Positions 22,817-32,900 of a stretch of DNA of 64,000 bases are shown here, in pieces (positions within the stretch are counted from its first letter, which is position 1; every line of letters starts with the position of its first letter). A program made the position numbers and the translations under genes. This stretch comes from Neoceratodus forsteri. Its lineage: Eukaryota > Chordata > Ceratodontiformes > Ceratodontidae. Where the stretch lies: the NCBI GenBank assembly GCA_016271365.2, contig CM057456.1, positions 885,480,001-885,544,000 on the forward strand, given 5' to 3'. The notes beneath the pieces are model-generated. The model saw only the letters and a list, made by a program, of their open reading frames with translations. It searched no databases and was not told the DNA's origin.

Positions 22817-23560
22817 TCACTGCCACTGGCTGGTCCAGAGGACCGGAGCGCTGGTGATCACTGGCAGGCTGGTCCTCACTGTAGGGAATGCATGTGCCAA
22901 TGGACCCAACGGACCATGCTGGTGTAGGCCGCCATGAGGCCCACGAGGCACAGGAAGTCCCGGGCAGGGCACGATTGCCCAACCAGAAATGATTGGGCAA
23001 AGGAGGAAAGAACATCGGCCCTGTCTGCCGGGAACCATGCTCTGGCTCGAAGAGAGTCGAGCTCTGCCCCGATGAATTGAATCACCTGCATTGGCATGAG
23101 TTCCGATTTGGCCCTCGTTGATGAGGAGGCCAATCTGAGAGCAGACCTGGAGGGCCAGATCTCTGGACTGCTCCACCTCTGACCTGGAGGGGGCTGCAAT
23201 CAGCCAGTCATCCAAGTAAGGGTACACCCAGACCCTTCGGCGCTGCAGAAATGCTGTCACCACTGCCATGCATGTGGTGAAGACCCTGGGAGCTGGAGAG
23301 AGGCCAAAGGGCATGGTCTGGAACTTGTAAAGGGACCCCTCTGCCCTGAAGCAGAGGAATCGCTGGGGGGATGGAAGGATTGGACGGAAAGAACGATCCT
23401 GAGGTCCAGAGAACAGAACCACATGCCTTGCTCCAAGAATAGGAATGATCTGTGCCAGAGTGACCATCCTGAAGGTTCGAGACCTTAGGAACTTGTTCAG
23501 GTCGGTAGGTTCAGAGTGGGGCGAGCCCCCGTCCGCTTTGGGACCAGGACATCTGGACAC
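22817..23560 (-). pseudogene. DIRS copy 1 reverse transcriptase, partial frame
   Basis: An open stretch of 247 residues. It shows TDLNKFLRSRTFRMVTL, then FQTMPFGLSPAPRVFT (the FGLxxAP motif) and VYPYLDDWLIAA, the DIRS form of the YxDD catalytic box with both aspartates intact. The first catalytic Asp region (LDLQDAFFH in copy 2) is replaced here by LFSGPQDRSF in this frame, so a frameshift or substitution has damaged motif A. After about residue 155 the reading changes frame, and IGAELDSLRARAW appears in another frame. Confidence 0.75.
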
Positions 23561-24026
23561 AAACCCTGGTTCGGTGGAGGATCCGCCACCTCTGGATCAC
23601 CTCCTTCTGGAGAGCAGGGCAATGTTGCCCGACGAGCCGACAGAGAGGCCGGGCGACTCTGTAGCTCCCCATGGGGTGATGGCTCGATAGGGTGGGGCCT
23701 GCTCGAAATCCAGAGGCAGACCCTTTCCTACCACTTCCAACACCCAGCGGTCTGTGGTGATAGTGGACCAGGCAGAAAGGAAGTGGTGGAGCCGCCCCCC
23801 CCCGGGGAGAACCCAGGGAGGAGTGACAAGGCTGGGGGCGACACCCCTGAACCCGTCACTGGGCAGACTTGGAGGAAGGACCAGTCGAGGGACCTCCTGG
23901 GCCTTTCCCTCCCAGCTTCCTGCTGGAGAAAGCTGCAGGCTTGGCTTTGGGGTGCCAAGTGCGAGCCTGCTGGCCCTGATGCTGGTGTTGCTGGCCGGTG
24001 TGCAGCAGGGCAGAAGGCCGAAGGGC

Positions 24027-25911
24027 TTACGCTGCTGCTGGCAGCCTTGTCCTTCTGGGCAGACATGACCGAGTCCAAGGTGGCATTGATTTCTCTATCC
24101 TCTGCAAATGACCCTCCACCCCGGGACCGAACAAGTCGGTACCCAGGAAGGGAACATCTGCCAGCTTGTGCTGGGTATCCGCCGTGAAGGTGGAGATCCG
24201 CAGCCAAGCTCTGCGGTGCATGGCCACTGCGGCCGCTACTGACCAGGCACAATAGTCTCCAATATCAAGAGCAGTTTGGAGCTGTTGCTTAGCCACCGCC
24301 CTTCCCTGATCCCGCACCTGCTTGACCGTAGTCTGGAGGTCAGCCGGGAGATGAGGAATCATGTCATCCAGGGAGCCCAAAAGGGCGTAGGAAAAGTGTG
24401 CCATCAGTACGGCCGAACTGGCCTGATGAAGGCCTAAGGAGGATGCAGCATAGACTTTACGCCTGGCGTAGTCCAGTTTCTTGGACTCTTTATCGGGAGG
24501 CTTGTCCATGTCCTGAGCGTTTCTGGAATGCCGGAAAACACTGTCGGTCACTAGCCCCTCCGCAGAGGGGTGCTCCGAGAATCTGGAGAATGAGCCAGTG
24601 GGAACAGCATACTTCCTGGCCATCCTGGCCAAAGGAGCTGGACAAGAAGCTGGCCGCTGCCATAGCTCCAGAGCCGGGCCAACAATGGCTTCGGCCACAG
24701 GAAAGGCCTCCGTAGGAGAATCCCCCTTGGTCCAGTATCTCCATGAGGGGATACTTGGCCTGCTTTGACACGGGTTCGAGCTTCATCCCAGTAGATTCTG
24801 AGAGCCAGTAATCCCATGAATGGGATGGCTCGTCTGATTACTGTCCCCTGATTAGTCAGTCGCGGCGCACGAGGGTTGTTTGGCCGCCAGGTGACAGCCA
24901 CTTAATGGCCGGGTAAAGCGACGGAGTTGGCTTGTTCCCGGTCAAAAGGAGCTGCTGCCACATCAGATCCTCATAGCACCGACGCAACTTGCGCCGGAGC
25001 CTATCCTCTGAGGAGGATGATGACGAGGATGAGCGGCGCCACAGCTTCCCTCGGTGTCGAGACCGAGACTGCTAATGTCAGCGGATCGGCTGGACTCAGA
25101 AGAGGTCCGAGACCGAGACCGATACTTTCGGTGTTTCTGAGGGTGGGGTCTGAGGGAGCGGAAACCTGTTCCTCCATTGGCTCTGGAACCTTAACCGGGG
25201 AATCCGGCACAGGAGGCACAGGCAAGTCCTCGGTTTCCACCGGGGGAACCAGTGAAGAAGGATTGTCGGGTTCTCCAGTCCACAGCCTGTCCGACGGGTC
25301 GAGAACAATCTCGACTGCGTTGATGGGTGTCTCGGCCGGCTGACCTGACGGGGACACCGTGAAGCCAGCAGCCTTAGCCGCAACCTCAACCGAAGTCGAG
25401 GGTCGACTATCCGGGAAAGGACCCTCCTGCCCTACGAACGTCGACGGTGGGACTTACCCTTTGAGTCCTTTTTCTTGGACCGAGAGGAATGTCCCGATGG
25501 CCCCTCTCCCTTAGTAGAGAGGGACTGACAAAGCTCCTTGAATGAAGCTGTGTAGGAGGAGCCCAAAAAGAGCGGGATAAATGCTGCGACCGAGGAAGAA
25601 GAAGATGCGGCCTGGGCCGCCTCCTCCTCGAGGGCGATCATTTGCTCAAGTTGCTCAGCCAAGCTCGCCACAGCGGACACCGCCCAACGGGCCTCCTTCG
25701 ACTTTACCGGAGGAATACGTCTCTCGGGGCACCCAAGTTGAAGTCTGGCAGCACGATCTTCAAGAACGTTGACCGAAAAGGACTTGCACAATTCGCAGGC
25801 TTGTGGATCGTGATCGAGCCCAAGGCAGTAAACGCACATGGAGTGCGGATCGGTCCGAGACATCTTCTGCCCACAAGGGCACTGCCGAAATCTGGGAGTC
25901 GATTTGTCCAT
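24027..25911 (-). pseudogene. DIRS copy 1 gag, broken
   Basis: Starts at a Met at 25911-25909 (MDKSTPRFRQCPCGQKMS) followed by a cysteine/histidine pattern CVYCLGLDHDPQACELC that probably binds zinc, then EEEAAQAASSSSS. A serine/arginine-rich middle (25100-24930) includes RLRRKLRRCYEDLMWQQ. The C-terminal half (24698-24027) contains KVYAASSLGLHQASSAVLM, HLPADLQTTVKQVRDQGR and DVPFLGTDLFGPGVEGH. Copy 2 has the same blocks. The halves are in different frames, so the protein is not made intact. Confidence 0.7.
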
Positions 25912-25984
25912 CGCAGCCGCAAAGGAAGAAAAAGACCGAAGTCTAGTAAATTTAAGTATGAGTTTTGGTTTAACCGATGAGTTT

Positions 25985-26190
25985 GGATCCAGGCCTAAAA
26001 TGCAGAGTGCAAAGGAGGGAACCTGAGCTTCCAAGCGGTAAGGAAGATCTGGCATCATGGGGTGGAGCTGAGAGTTTCATCACCCAGGTGGGAGGGAGGA
26101 GCCAGCTTGAAAACCTTCCGGCAAGATTTAAAGCGGCAAGGAACCTGCCAGTAAGTGTGGATTGAACAACATATCCATGTCCCTAGAAAC
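25985..26190. repeat. DIRS copy 1 right inverted terminal repeat
   Basis: Reverse complement of 20550-20780 with many differences: GGAGGAGCCAGCTTGAAAAC and GGATTGAACAACATATCCAT are the reverse of the left-end GGCTCCTCCC and ATATGTTGTTCATCC blocks. This end is upstream of gag and likely holds the promoter. Confidence 0.7.
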
Positions 26191-26760
26191 TCCTGTGCAT
26201 TTTCATTGCCTGTCTCAGTAGCTCTTCATGTGGGTCACTTAGATTAGTAATACTAGTTGTATATGAGCAATGTGCTGTTGTTTGCAGCAATTCTAAGTTA
26301 GTGCCTTCTACCATCTTTGGGATATGCCCGCAGTCATGACTATTTTGTTCCACAGTTAACTGTGCAGCATCGCTGTGCATGGGTTCAGTTCCAGCTCCCG
26401 GTGAATGTTTGGAAGATGACTGGTGTTGGCCCACCATCTTTGCTGATGCCTTCTGGCCATCAAGCTCCAGGTCTTCAGAAATGGTGTCAAAATCTGCTGT
26501 AGCCATAGAGTCTTCCACTGGGGAAATAGCTGGAGTTCCCAGACCAGTAGTTCCATGCGCTCTCCTTCTACCTCCTCCACCTTGCTGCACACTGTCAGCC
26601 ATCTTGGATCAGACCAACAAGGGTTCCCCAGTTTGTCCCCATTCACTAAAAATACCACCAACAGCTTAATCTGGTTCAAGGTCAGTTGGCATTCATCTGT
26701 ATCCCCCTCCCCAGGGTCGTGCCTCAAAATAGGCAGAATTTATGTAGTGCACTTATCCAG
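26183..26760 (-). pseudogene. Tx1-like L1 ORF1 N-terminal part, upstream of DIRS copy 1
   Basis: Open stretch 26602-26191, beginning MADSVQQGGGGRRRAHG and ending RQAMKMH at the DIRS boundary. On the other side the frame resumes LLNEENPALVAEGF at about 20530. This is the start of ORF1 of the Tx1-like element; 26600-26760 is probably its 5' UTR. No domain recognised. A (AAAT)n run at 26768-26786 marks the next boundary. Confidence 0.5.
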
Positions 26761-26789
26761 TCAACAAAAACTAAATAAATAAATAAATT

Positions 26790-28310
26790 ATATCTGTCCA
26801 TTTGTTGCATGACTCACTTGTGCCATTTAAGTTCGAAGGCCTCCTCCCTGTCCTGTAGCCTGGCAGTCACCCGCTCCAGAGCATATATTTCTCTGACCAG
26901 GACACACCATGTCTCCTTGGATGGGATTTTAGTGGTATGCCACAGCCTGGTAAAGGCCTTCATAGCAGCAAGTAGGAGCAAAGTGACCTGTTTGTAAGTG
27001 GCTTTACTACCCGAGTCTCCTCTGGAAGTCTGGCTGTCAATATGAAGGCAGGGGTTCATAAATCACCACAGTCATATAGGTCTTATTTCCTGAGTGATTA
27101 CTGTCCAATAAGTTAGAAGTTTACATTCCCACAGGACATGGGTTTGAGCTGCATTAAAGACAGCCACCCTCCCTCCAACATTTCCCCAAAGAAGGATCTG
27201 AGTATTTTACCACTATGACTGGGGTTTGGAAGAATCAAGTTCTAAGTTTCCATGTGTATGCTTTCCAGTATGTGGGGGAGGAGACTTTATATGCCGGAAG
27301 TGTCGATATATTCCAACTGTGAGTGGATATATCTATTTGTAACTCCCGGGGCCAAGTTGTCCATATTGACTTTTCAAGTCTCTTGGTTTCTCTCTAAAAG
27401 GCTTTTTATATACAGCTAATCATATGTTCAGTAGGTCTGCCACCAGAGTATACTTGGATTAAAGATACCAAAAGTGACGGCTTCTCTGCTATGTTGGAGA
27501 GGGCCTCTTCCTATGAACTAAGATAAGATTTAAGTTGTAAGTATCTATGAAAGCTCATCTGTGACAAGTTGTAAGTGGCCTGTATGGTCACAGATGGGTA
27601 TATACCAAAAGGTGCGACCAACTGGGAAATAAATTTCAAACCATATTCTTGCCATTGTTGAAAAGCCTTATCCATTGTACTGGAGGGGAAACAGAGTGTC
27701 GGCCGCGATCGCTGTCAAATATAGGGTTTCAGAACGAGAAAAATATTTACATTGTGCAGCGAGCCATAATCTGAAAGGCTCTACTGTATATTGGGGGACC
27801 TTAGTTAGCAGAACAAAATGGGGGGAAAATAAATATGTGGTAAGGCCAAATAAGTCACTCCAATGGAGTTCAAACTGTTTTGAGTGGGCGCAGAGCAGGT
27901 TTAACCAGCACATATGTATTCTCAGTTGGGATGCTTCCACATATTGGTAAAAGTTAGATAGGTTTAGGCCTCCCTTTTCCTGAGGAAGCTGGAGAAGCGA
28001 GTACCATGCTTTAGGGGGATGCCCCTTCGAAATAAAATGTGAGACAAATCTGTCCCATGTTTGAAAGTACATTTTACTGGGTAATATGGGGAGGGTTTGT
28101 AGGGAAGAATAAATTACGAGGGAGTATGTTTTGCTGGATTGCTTCTATCCTACTCAGGAAACTTAATGGAATCTGTGACCATCAGGTCAAGTCCTCGGTA
28201 TCTGTTGGGTTAGGGGTTTGTAACTCAGTAGGTCTGCATGTATAAGGTTCTTGGTTAATTTGATCCTTAAGTATTGTATTGACTGCTTAGCCATTTAGAG
28301 GAGAATTTCC
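26790..28310 (-). mobile_element. L1/Tx1-type LINE ORF2 C-terminal fragment (minus)
   Basis: A 5'-truncated second Tx1-like LINE. 28072-27668 encodes QEKGGLNLSNFYQYVEASQL, the GGLxxPxxxxYxxAxxL block behind the L1 reverse transcriptase. 27130-27170 contains a decayed CW...CP block. 27059-26814 encodes LLLLAAMKAFTRLWH and PSKETWCVLV, the end of ORF2. Several stops lie between 27660 and 27060. Its sequence differs from the 10.6-26.8 kb element. Confidence 0.7.
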
Positions 28311-28364
28311 TTTTTAATTCTATGGGGGCGGGGGGCATGATTGTATGAAAGTACCTCTACTTTT

Positions 28365-29236
28365 GATCAATCAATCAATCAATCAAAGTCTTTATTTAAC
28401 CAGGCGAAACACCGTTGAGAAATAAACTCATTTTTGAGGTGGACCTGGACAATATACATATTCAGACCACATATTAAAATTATATATACAGTATATACTT
28501 ATTCATGTTCAGTACATATTGTAAATTGTACACACAATGTACATGAGAATACACAGAGTAAGTAATGCTCACATCAGTATACAGAGGAACAGAATCCAAT
28601 TAGGAAATATGACAGAGGTCAGTATAATGCTGTAGTAATACAGGCAGGTACCTAGAGTACCATATACATTAAAATGGAATTTGATGAAAGCCTTGTGAGA
28701 GGGGTACAGAGGGTAAGAACAGAGGAAGACAATGTGGAGGTAGGCTTGTAGTACACTTAAGGGGGAACGGGAAAGCAAAAACAAGATATTTGAGAAGGTA
28801 GGGGACCAGTATAATGAGCCTCTGAAGGCAAGGGACAAGACATCAGAGGAATATTTACCGGCTCCAAGATGGACCACCTGTTGAATGTTGTGGGTACCTA
28901 TAGAGAGGGAGGAAGAAAGAGGGTGTGGTAGATAGCAGGTGCCAGGGCGACTCAGTGTCTGTGAAGCATGGTGTCACAGTGCCAATCAGTAGAAGCAGTA
29001 AGCATTTTAAACACTGAGAAATTGATAGGGCGGACCAGTTTCAAGGATTTTTGCAAGTTGTTCCATAGTAGGGGTAGCATGTAGCTTAGGGATGATCTAC
29101 CAAAACGCAATTTGACTTTGGGTACAGTAAGTGAGATATCAGGCACTTCTCAGGGCACACCTACCTATCATACTTAGTGGAAGACAATCCGATATGTATT
29201 GAGGTAGCTTTTTAGGGATTGTTCTGTATGTCCAGT
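28365..29236 (-). mobile_element. L2-like LINE 3' fragment with (TGAT)n tail (minus), split by DIRS copy 2
   Basis: On the plus strand it begins with (ATCA)n at 28366-28386 and TTTATTTAACCAGGCGAAAC, then a hairpin TGAG-7 nt-CTCA at 28416-28430. Upstream in its own direction, 29146-28952 encodes LRFGRSSLSYMLPLLWNNLQ, the C-terminal LWNxL motif of L2/CR1-type proteins. DIRS copy 2 interrupts it at 29237; a short remainder may continue at 35355-35445. Confidence 0.7.
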
Positions 29237-29570
29237 AAGAACAGGTTACTCACCTGTAACATTAGTTCTAGGAGTGGTATATGTTGTTCATCCACGCCCT
29301 CTGGCATGTCCCTTTCCCCTTTAAATTCACTGGAAAGTCTTCAAGCTGGCTCCTCCCACCCACCCGGGTGATAAATACCTCAGCTCTGCCCCATGACGCC
29401 AGATCTTAGCCCACTGGAAGCAAGGTGGTGCGCCTAAAGCCAGGGAGGTGGGGTGGGTGCGTGTGGATGAACAACATATACCACTCCAACAACTACTGTT
29501 ACAGGTGAGTAACCTGTTCTTCTAGGAGCATGGATATGTTGTTCATCCACACTCTCTGGCAGACTCCAAG
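29237..29570. repeat. DIRS copy 2 left inverted terminal repeat and internal complementary region
   Basis: The left repeat 29237-29400 pairs with 35215-35354 (for example CAAGCTGGCTCCTCC against GGAGGAGCCAGCTTG). The internal complementary region 29465-29570 contains the reverse complement of both extreme ends in tandem, so a circular molecule with joined ends would be complementary to it. This is the known DIRS arrangement. Confidence 0.8.
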
Positions 29571-29611
29571 CAGTTCTCTGGGACGAGGGAGGCAAGGCAC
29601 ACACCCCCTAT

Positions 29612-30496
29612 TTAGGAAACGGATTGGAGAACCGAGGCCCCAAAACCAGCATGCCGGCGTGACTCAAGGTCAATGTGGTAGTGGGTAATGAAGATGTTTG
29701 CTGACTTCCAGGTAGCAGCCCAGCAGATTTCCTGGATAGGGATGTCCCTGGAAGCAGGCACCGATGCAGCAGTATGGCAGGTAGAATGAGCTTGTATCCC
29801 TCTGGGAGGCTCCTTGCCTGCCAACTCATAGCACAGACCTATGCATGATGTAATCCATCTCACAATGGTCCATTTAGCTTCAGATCTGCCAGAAGTGGCT
29901 TCAGCGTAGGTGACAAACAGCTGGCAAACCTCTCCCCGAATTTCCCCCGTCCTTTCCTTATAATAGGAAAGAGCACGTCTCAGGTCCAGAGTATGGAGCC
30001 TGTACTCGGTGTCCGAGGTGTAGTTAGGGTAGTATACCGGCAGAGTCAGCACCTAGTTAAGGTGAAACTCTGACACCACCTTCGGAAGGAATTTTGAGTG
30101 GGGGCACAGGACAACTTTGTCCCTGTTAAAGACTAGATAAAGGGAGTCCACTGACAGCGCCTGGAGTTTCCCTGTCCTTCTGGCTGATATGATAGCCACC
30201 AGGAAGGCCATCTTCCACGACAAGTGTGAGAGCTCACACTTGTGCATAGGTTCAAATGGCTTGCCCATGAGCTTTGCCAAAACCAGCAACAGATCCCATG
30301 GAGGTGGAGGTTCACGCACCGGAGGGGAAATGTGATCCAGGCCTTTGAAAAAGCACCCGATCACTGTCTCCTGTGCCAATGTCGGCTGACCGGCCCACGC
30401 CCGGTAAGCAGAAATGGCTGCCAGGTGCACCCTAAGGGTCGATGACCATAGACCCCCTTTGGAGAGAGACCAAAGGTAGTCTAAAATGTTAGCCAC
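29612..30496 (-). pseudogene. DIRS copy 2 tyrosine recombinase with one premature stop
   Basis: Two abutting frames, 30496-30056 and 30052-29612, are in the same phase and separated only by TAG at 30055-30053, where copy 1 has a Gln codon (LNQVLTLP). The catalytic region is otherwise complete: IISARRTGKL, HSTCHTAASV and FITHYHIDLESRR. Note HSTC instead of HSIR: the HxxR arginine has become Cys, a second lesion in the active site. The N-terminal 50 or so residues lie beyond 30496 in another frame. Confidence 0.82.
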
Positions 30497-30614
30497 AGAG
30501 CAGGATAAGGGTCCAGACTCTCTACCCCGACACCAAATGGAAAACCTTTTCTATTTGAAGGCATAACATTTCCTGGATATTCTTACGGATGCCTCCACCA
30601 CAGTGTAGACATCC

Positions 30615-31691
30615 TCAGAAGACCCTGAGCCTGGAACCCCAGCCGCCAGGTACCAGGCTGTAAGGTGCAGGGATTGAAGGTCCGGATGGAATACTTCCCT
30701 GGTTCAATGATATCAGGTCCGGGCGTGTACAAAGCTGCTCCGGGGCCCTGCAGCTGAGGCTGAGGAGATCTGGATACCAGAACTGGTGGGGCCAATCTGG
30801 GGCTACCAGAATCACCTTTGCCTTGTCCCTCCTCACCTTGACAAGCACCTTGTGGATCAAGGAAAACAGAGGGAAGGCGGAGAGGAGGCCTGGGGTCCAC
30901 GGCCTCGAGAAGGTATCCCCCTGCAGCGAGCCCTGCTGAGGGGGGCGGGCATGGTAAGGTCTCAGCTTGGTGTTCTCCCTGGAGGCAAACAGGTCCACCA
31001 ACGGTTTGCCCCAATGGAAGAACAGATTGTAAGCTACCTCTGGATGGAGAGACCACTCTTGGGATGTCTGGCCTATGCGGCTGAGAGCATCCGCCAGTTG
31101 GTTCAAGACTCCTGCCACATGGATGGCAAGGAGATCCACCAGCTGACAAGGGTCCAGATTCGGAGCGCCTCCTTGCATAGCAGATGGGAGTGTGTGCCAC
31201 CCTGCTTGTTGAGGTAGTATATGGTTGTGGTATTGTCCGTCTGGACTTGAACCACTTGACCCCGGAGCTGAGGAGCGAAAGCTGACAGGGCCAGTCTGAC
31301 TGCTCTGAGCTCCAACAGGTCGATGTGGCATTGGGACTCCTTGGAGGTCCAAAACCTGTGGGCCCTGTTGTCCCCCATGTGGGCTTCCCAGCCCATGAGA
31401 GAGGCATCGGTCGTCAGGATGACCGTCTGCTCGGGGTGGACAAATGGGATCCCTTCCTGCAATTGGTCTGGGATGGTCCACCATTGGAGAGCGTCCCATA
31501 TCTTCTGGGTTACAGCGATCAGCTGGTCGAAATGACCATATCGCTGAGTCCACTGGGTGGCCAGCTCCCATTGAAGGGGTGCATATGCCACCTGGCCCAA
31601 TGGACCACCGAGGTACAAGCCGCCATGTAGCCCAGAATGCACAGAAAGTCCCGAGCAGGGCGCAAGTGACCAACCAGAAATGATTGGGCAA
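30615..31691 (-). CDS. DIRS copy 2 RNase H / methyltransferase-like ORF fragment, 358 residues open
   Basis: One open frame. The early part is not in the frame of RT; the frame gains family signal at VLNQLADALSRIG (end of RNase H), then LVDLFASRENTKLRPYHARP and VILVAPDWPHQFWYPDLLSL. The DLFASRxN block and the APxWPxxxWYP block together resemble the Dam-like N6-adenine methyltransferase domain of DIRS elements; this is from memory of the family. The overlapping frame 31642-31103 carries the RNase H motifs VILTTDASLMGWEAH and VQTDNTTTIYYLN, so a frameshift lies near 31150. Probably not functional as it stands. Confidence 0.6.
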   Translation of the reverse strand: MPNHFWLVTCALLGTFCAFWATWRLVPRWSIGPGGICTPSMGAGHPVDSAIWSFRPADRCNPEDMGRSPMVDHPRPIAGRDPICPPRADGHPDDRCLSHGLGSPHGGQQGPQVLDLQGVPMPHRPVGAQSSQTGPVSFRSSAPGSSGSSPDGQYHNHILPQQAGWHTLPSAMQGGAPNLDPCQLVDLLAIHVAGVLNQLADALSRIGQTSQEWSLHPEVAYNLFFHWGKPLVDLFASRENTKLRPYHARPPQQGSLQGDTFSRPWTPGLLSAFPLFSLIHKVLVKVRRDKAKVILVAPDWPHQFWYPDLLSLSCRAPEQLCTRPDLISLNQGSIPSGPSIPAPYSLVPGGWGSRLRVF

Positions 31692-32287
31692 GAGAGGAGA
31701 GAACCTCCACCCTGTCCGCCGGGAGCCGAGCTCTGGCTTGGCGAGAGTCGAGCTCTGCCCCGATAAAGCCCATCACCTGAGAGGGCATGAGTTCCAACTT
31801 GGCCTCGTTGATCAGGAGGCCTAGTTGGGAGCAGGTTCGGAGGGCCAGATCCTTGGACCTCTCCACCTCCTGAAGGGAGGAAACTGCCAGGAGCCAGTTG
31901 TCAAGATAGGGGTATACCCGAATTCCTTGACGTCGAAGATGGGCTGCCACCACTGCAATGCACTTGGTGAAGACGCGAGGTGCCGATGACAGGCCGAACG
32001 GCATGGTTCGGAACTCGTACAGGGTCCTTTCGACCATGAAGTGGAGGAACCGCTGGTGGGATGGACAGATTGGGACGTGAAAGAATGCGTCCTGTAGATC
32101 CAGTGAACAGAACCACATGTTTCGCTCCAGAGATGGTATGATCTGGTTCAGTTACCATCCTGAAGGTACAAGACCTGAGATAGTGATTCAGGTCATGGAA
32201 ATCTAGGATGGGGCGCCAAACCCCCATCCGCTTGGCCACCAGGAAGTACCTGGACATGAAGCCTGGGTCTGTAGGAGGATCTGGCAC
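31519..32287 (-). pseudogene. DIRS copy 2 reverse transcriptase with YLDN active site
   Basis: 32287-32150 encodes DPGFMSRYFLVAKRMGVWRP and DLNHYLRSCTFRMVTE. A frameshift near 32130 leads into 32118-31519: FCSLDLQDAFFHVPI (catalytic Asp of motif A), FRTMPFGLSSAPRVF and VYPYLDNWLLAV. The catalytic box reads YLDN where copy 1 has YLDD, so the second aspartate is lost. The thumb region IGAELDSRQARARLP follows. Confidence 0.8.
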
Positions 32288-32696
32288 TGGAGCTATCGCC
32301 TCCTTGTGGAGGAGCTGAGCAATGTCATCCCGAAGGGCTGACTAAGTGCGAGCTGAGATCCTTTCTCCCAGGGGCTTGATTTGGCTGGAGGGTACTGCTC
32401 AATTCTAGAGGCAGTCTCGGCTTGACCATTTCAGAACCCACCTGTCCGAAGTGATACCGGACCAGTCGGAAAGAAAGTGGTGGAGCCGGCCCCCCATGGG
32501 AGGACCCAGAGCTGGCGTGACGGGTGTAGGGGTGGCAACCCCTGACCCATCACTGAGCAGGCTTGGAGGAGGAGGAGGGTCCTGGACCGGCACCTCAGCC
32601 TCCTTTATGGGGCTGTTGAGGACCCTGCTTGGGCCTGGGGTGCCAAGCTTGAGCCTGCTGCTGCTGCTGTTGCTGCTGACCTTCATAGGAGGGCTG

Positions 32697-32886
32697 TCTA
32701 GAAAGAGGTGGCGCCACCGAACCTCATCCGCCTCGGACGAGGAGAGACTTCGAAGGAAACTCCGTCGACGTTATGAGGATCTCATGTGGCAACAGCTGAT
32801 TCTGACCGGTCAGAAGCCGGCTCTGCTGGCACCACCAGCCATTACTTGCCTCAGCCTCTCAGGCTGACGCCCACCCCTCCGGAACC
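32697..32886. repeat. 190-bp inverted duplication, left copy (inside DIRS copy 2)
   Basis: Exact reverse complement, as far as I can read, of 34033-34222: same length, with ends TCTAGAAAGAGG and CCTCCGGAACC. The right copy is the native gag segment (it encodes RLRRKLRRRYEDLMWQQ on the minus strand, as in copy 1). This left copy is backward relative to the element and sits between GGGCTG and GCAGGGG, at a point where copy 1 has no such insert. Confidence 0.9.
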
Positions 32887-32900
32887 GCAGGGGAAGAGTG

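Larger units (their letters stand above)
20541..26190 (-). mobile_element. DIRS retrotransposon copy 1 (tyrosine recombinase type, minus)
   Basis: Coding order on the minus strand is gag, reverse transcriptase/RNase H, methyltransferase-like, tyrosine recombinase. Inverted terminal repeats: the left end (20550-20780, from CAGGTTACTCACCTGTAACA) is matched in reverse by the right end (about 25985-26190, finishing CATATCCATGTCCCTAGAAA). An internal complementary region at about 20775-20870 carries the reverse complement of both outer ends. This layout is diagnostic of DIRS. The element lies inside ORF1 of the Tx1-like L1 with no target duplication visible, as expected when integration is by a tyrosine recombinase. 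Confidence 0.9.
10573..26780 (-). mobile_element. Tx1-like L1 retrotransposon (minus), host to many nested insertions
   Basis: A single LINE read right to left: ORF1 pieces at 26602-26183, 20533-19766 and 18130-17180, ORF2 from about 16960 to 10830, and a 3' UTR to about 10573. It is broken up by a DIRS element, a CR1, an L2-like LINE with its own SINE, a SINE and a MITE. At three sites (11241-11938, 12489-13016, 18137-19759) the reading frame continues once the insert and one target duplicate are removed, which shows the pieces belong together. CCHC knuckles in ORF1 and the RT phrase GVRQGCPLSPLL suit the Tx1 branch of L1. The 5' end near 26760 is approximate. Confidence 0.8.

Noticed and set aside
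23516..24187. 223-residue plus-strand frame within DIRS copy 1
   Set aside because: Antisense of the gag/RT junction of the DIRS element; GC-rich strand without stops by composition.
28369..28386. (ATCA)n run as an independent microsatellite
   Set aside because: It is the 3' tail of an L2-like LINE; the same tail occurs at 35627-35650 on the same family.
29465..29570. Separate inverted-repeat element next to DIRS copy 2
   Set aside because: It is the internal complementary region that every DIRS element carries; both halves match the element's own ends.
30583..31407. 274-residue minus-strand frame in DIRS copy 2
   Set aside because: Overlaps the methyltransferase/RNase H frame in another phase. 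It carries none of the family motifs beyond where a frameshift brings them in.
32451..32867. 138-residue plus-strand frame ending in a gag-like basic block
   Set aside because: The gag-like part is there only because of the inverted 190-bp duplication; the frame is not a separate gene.
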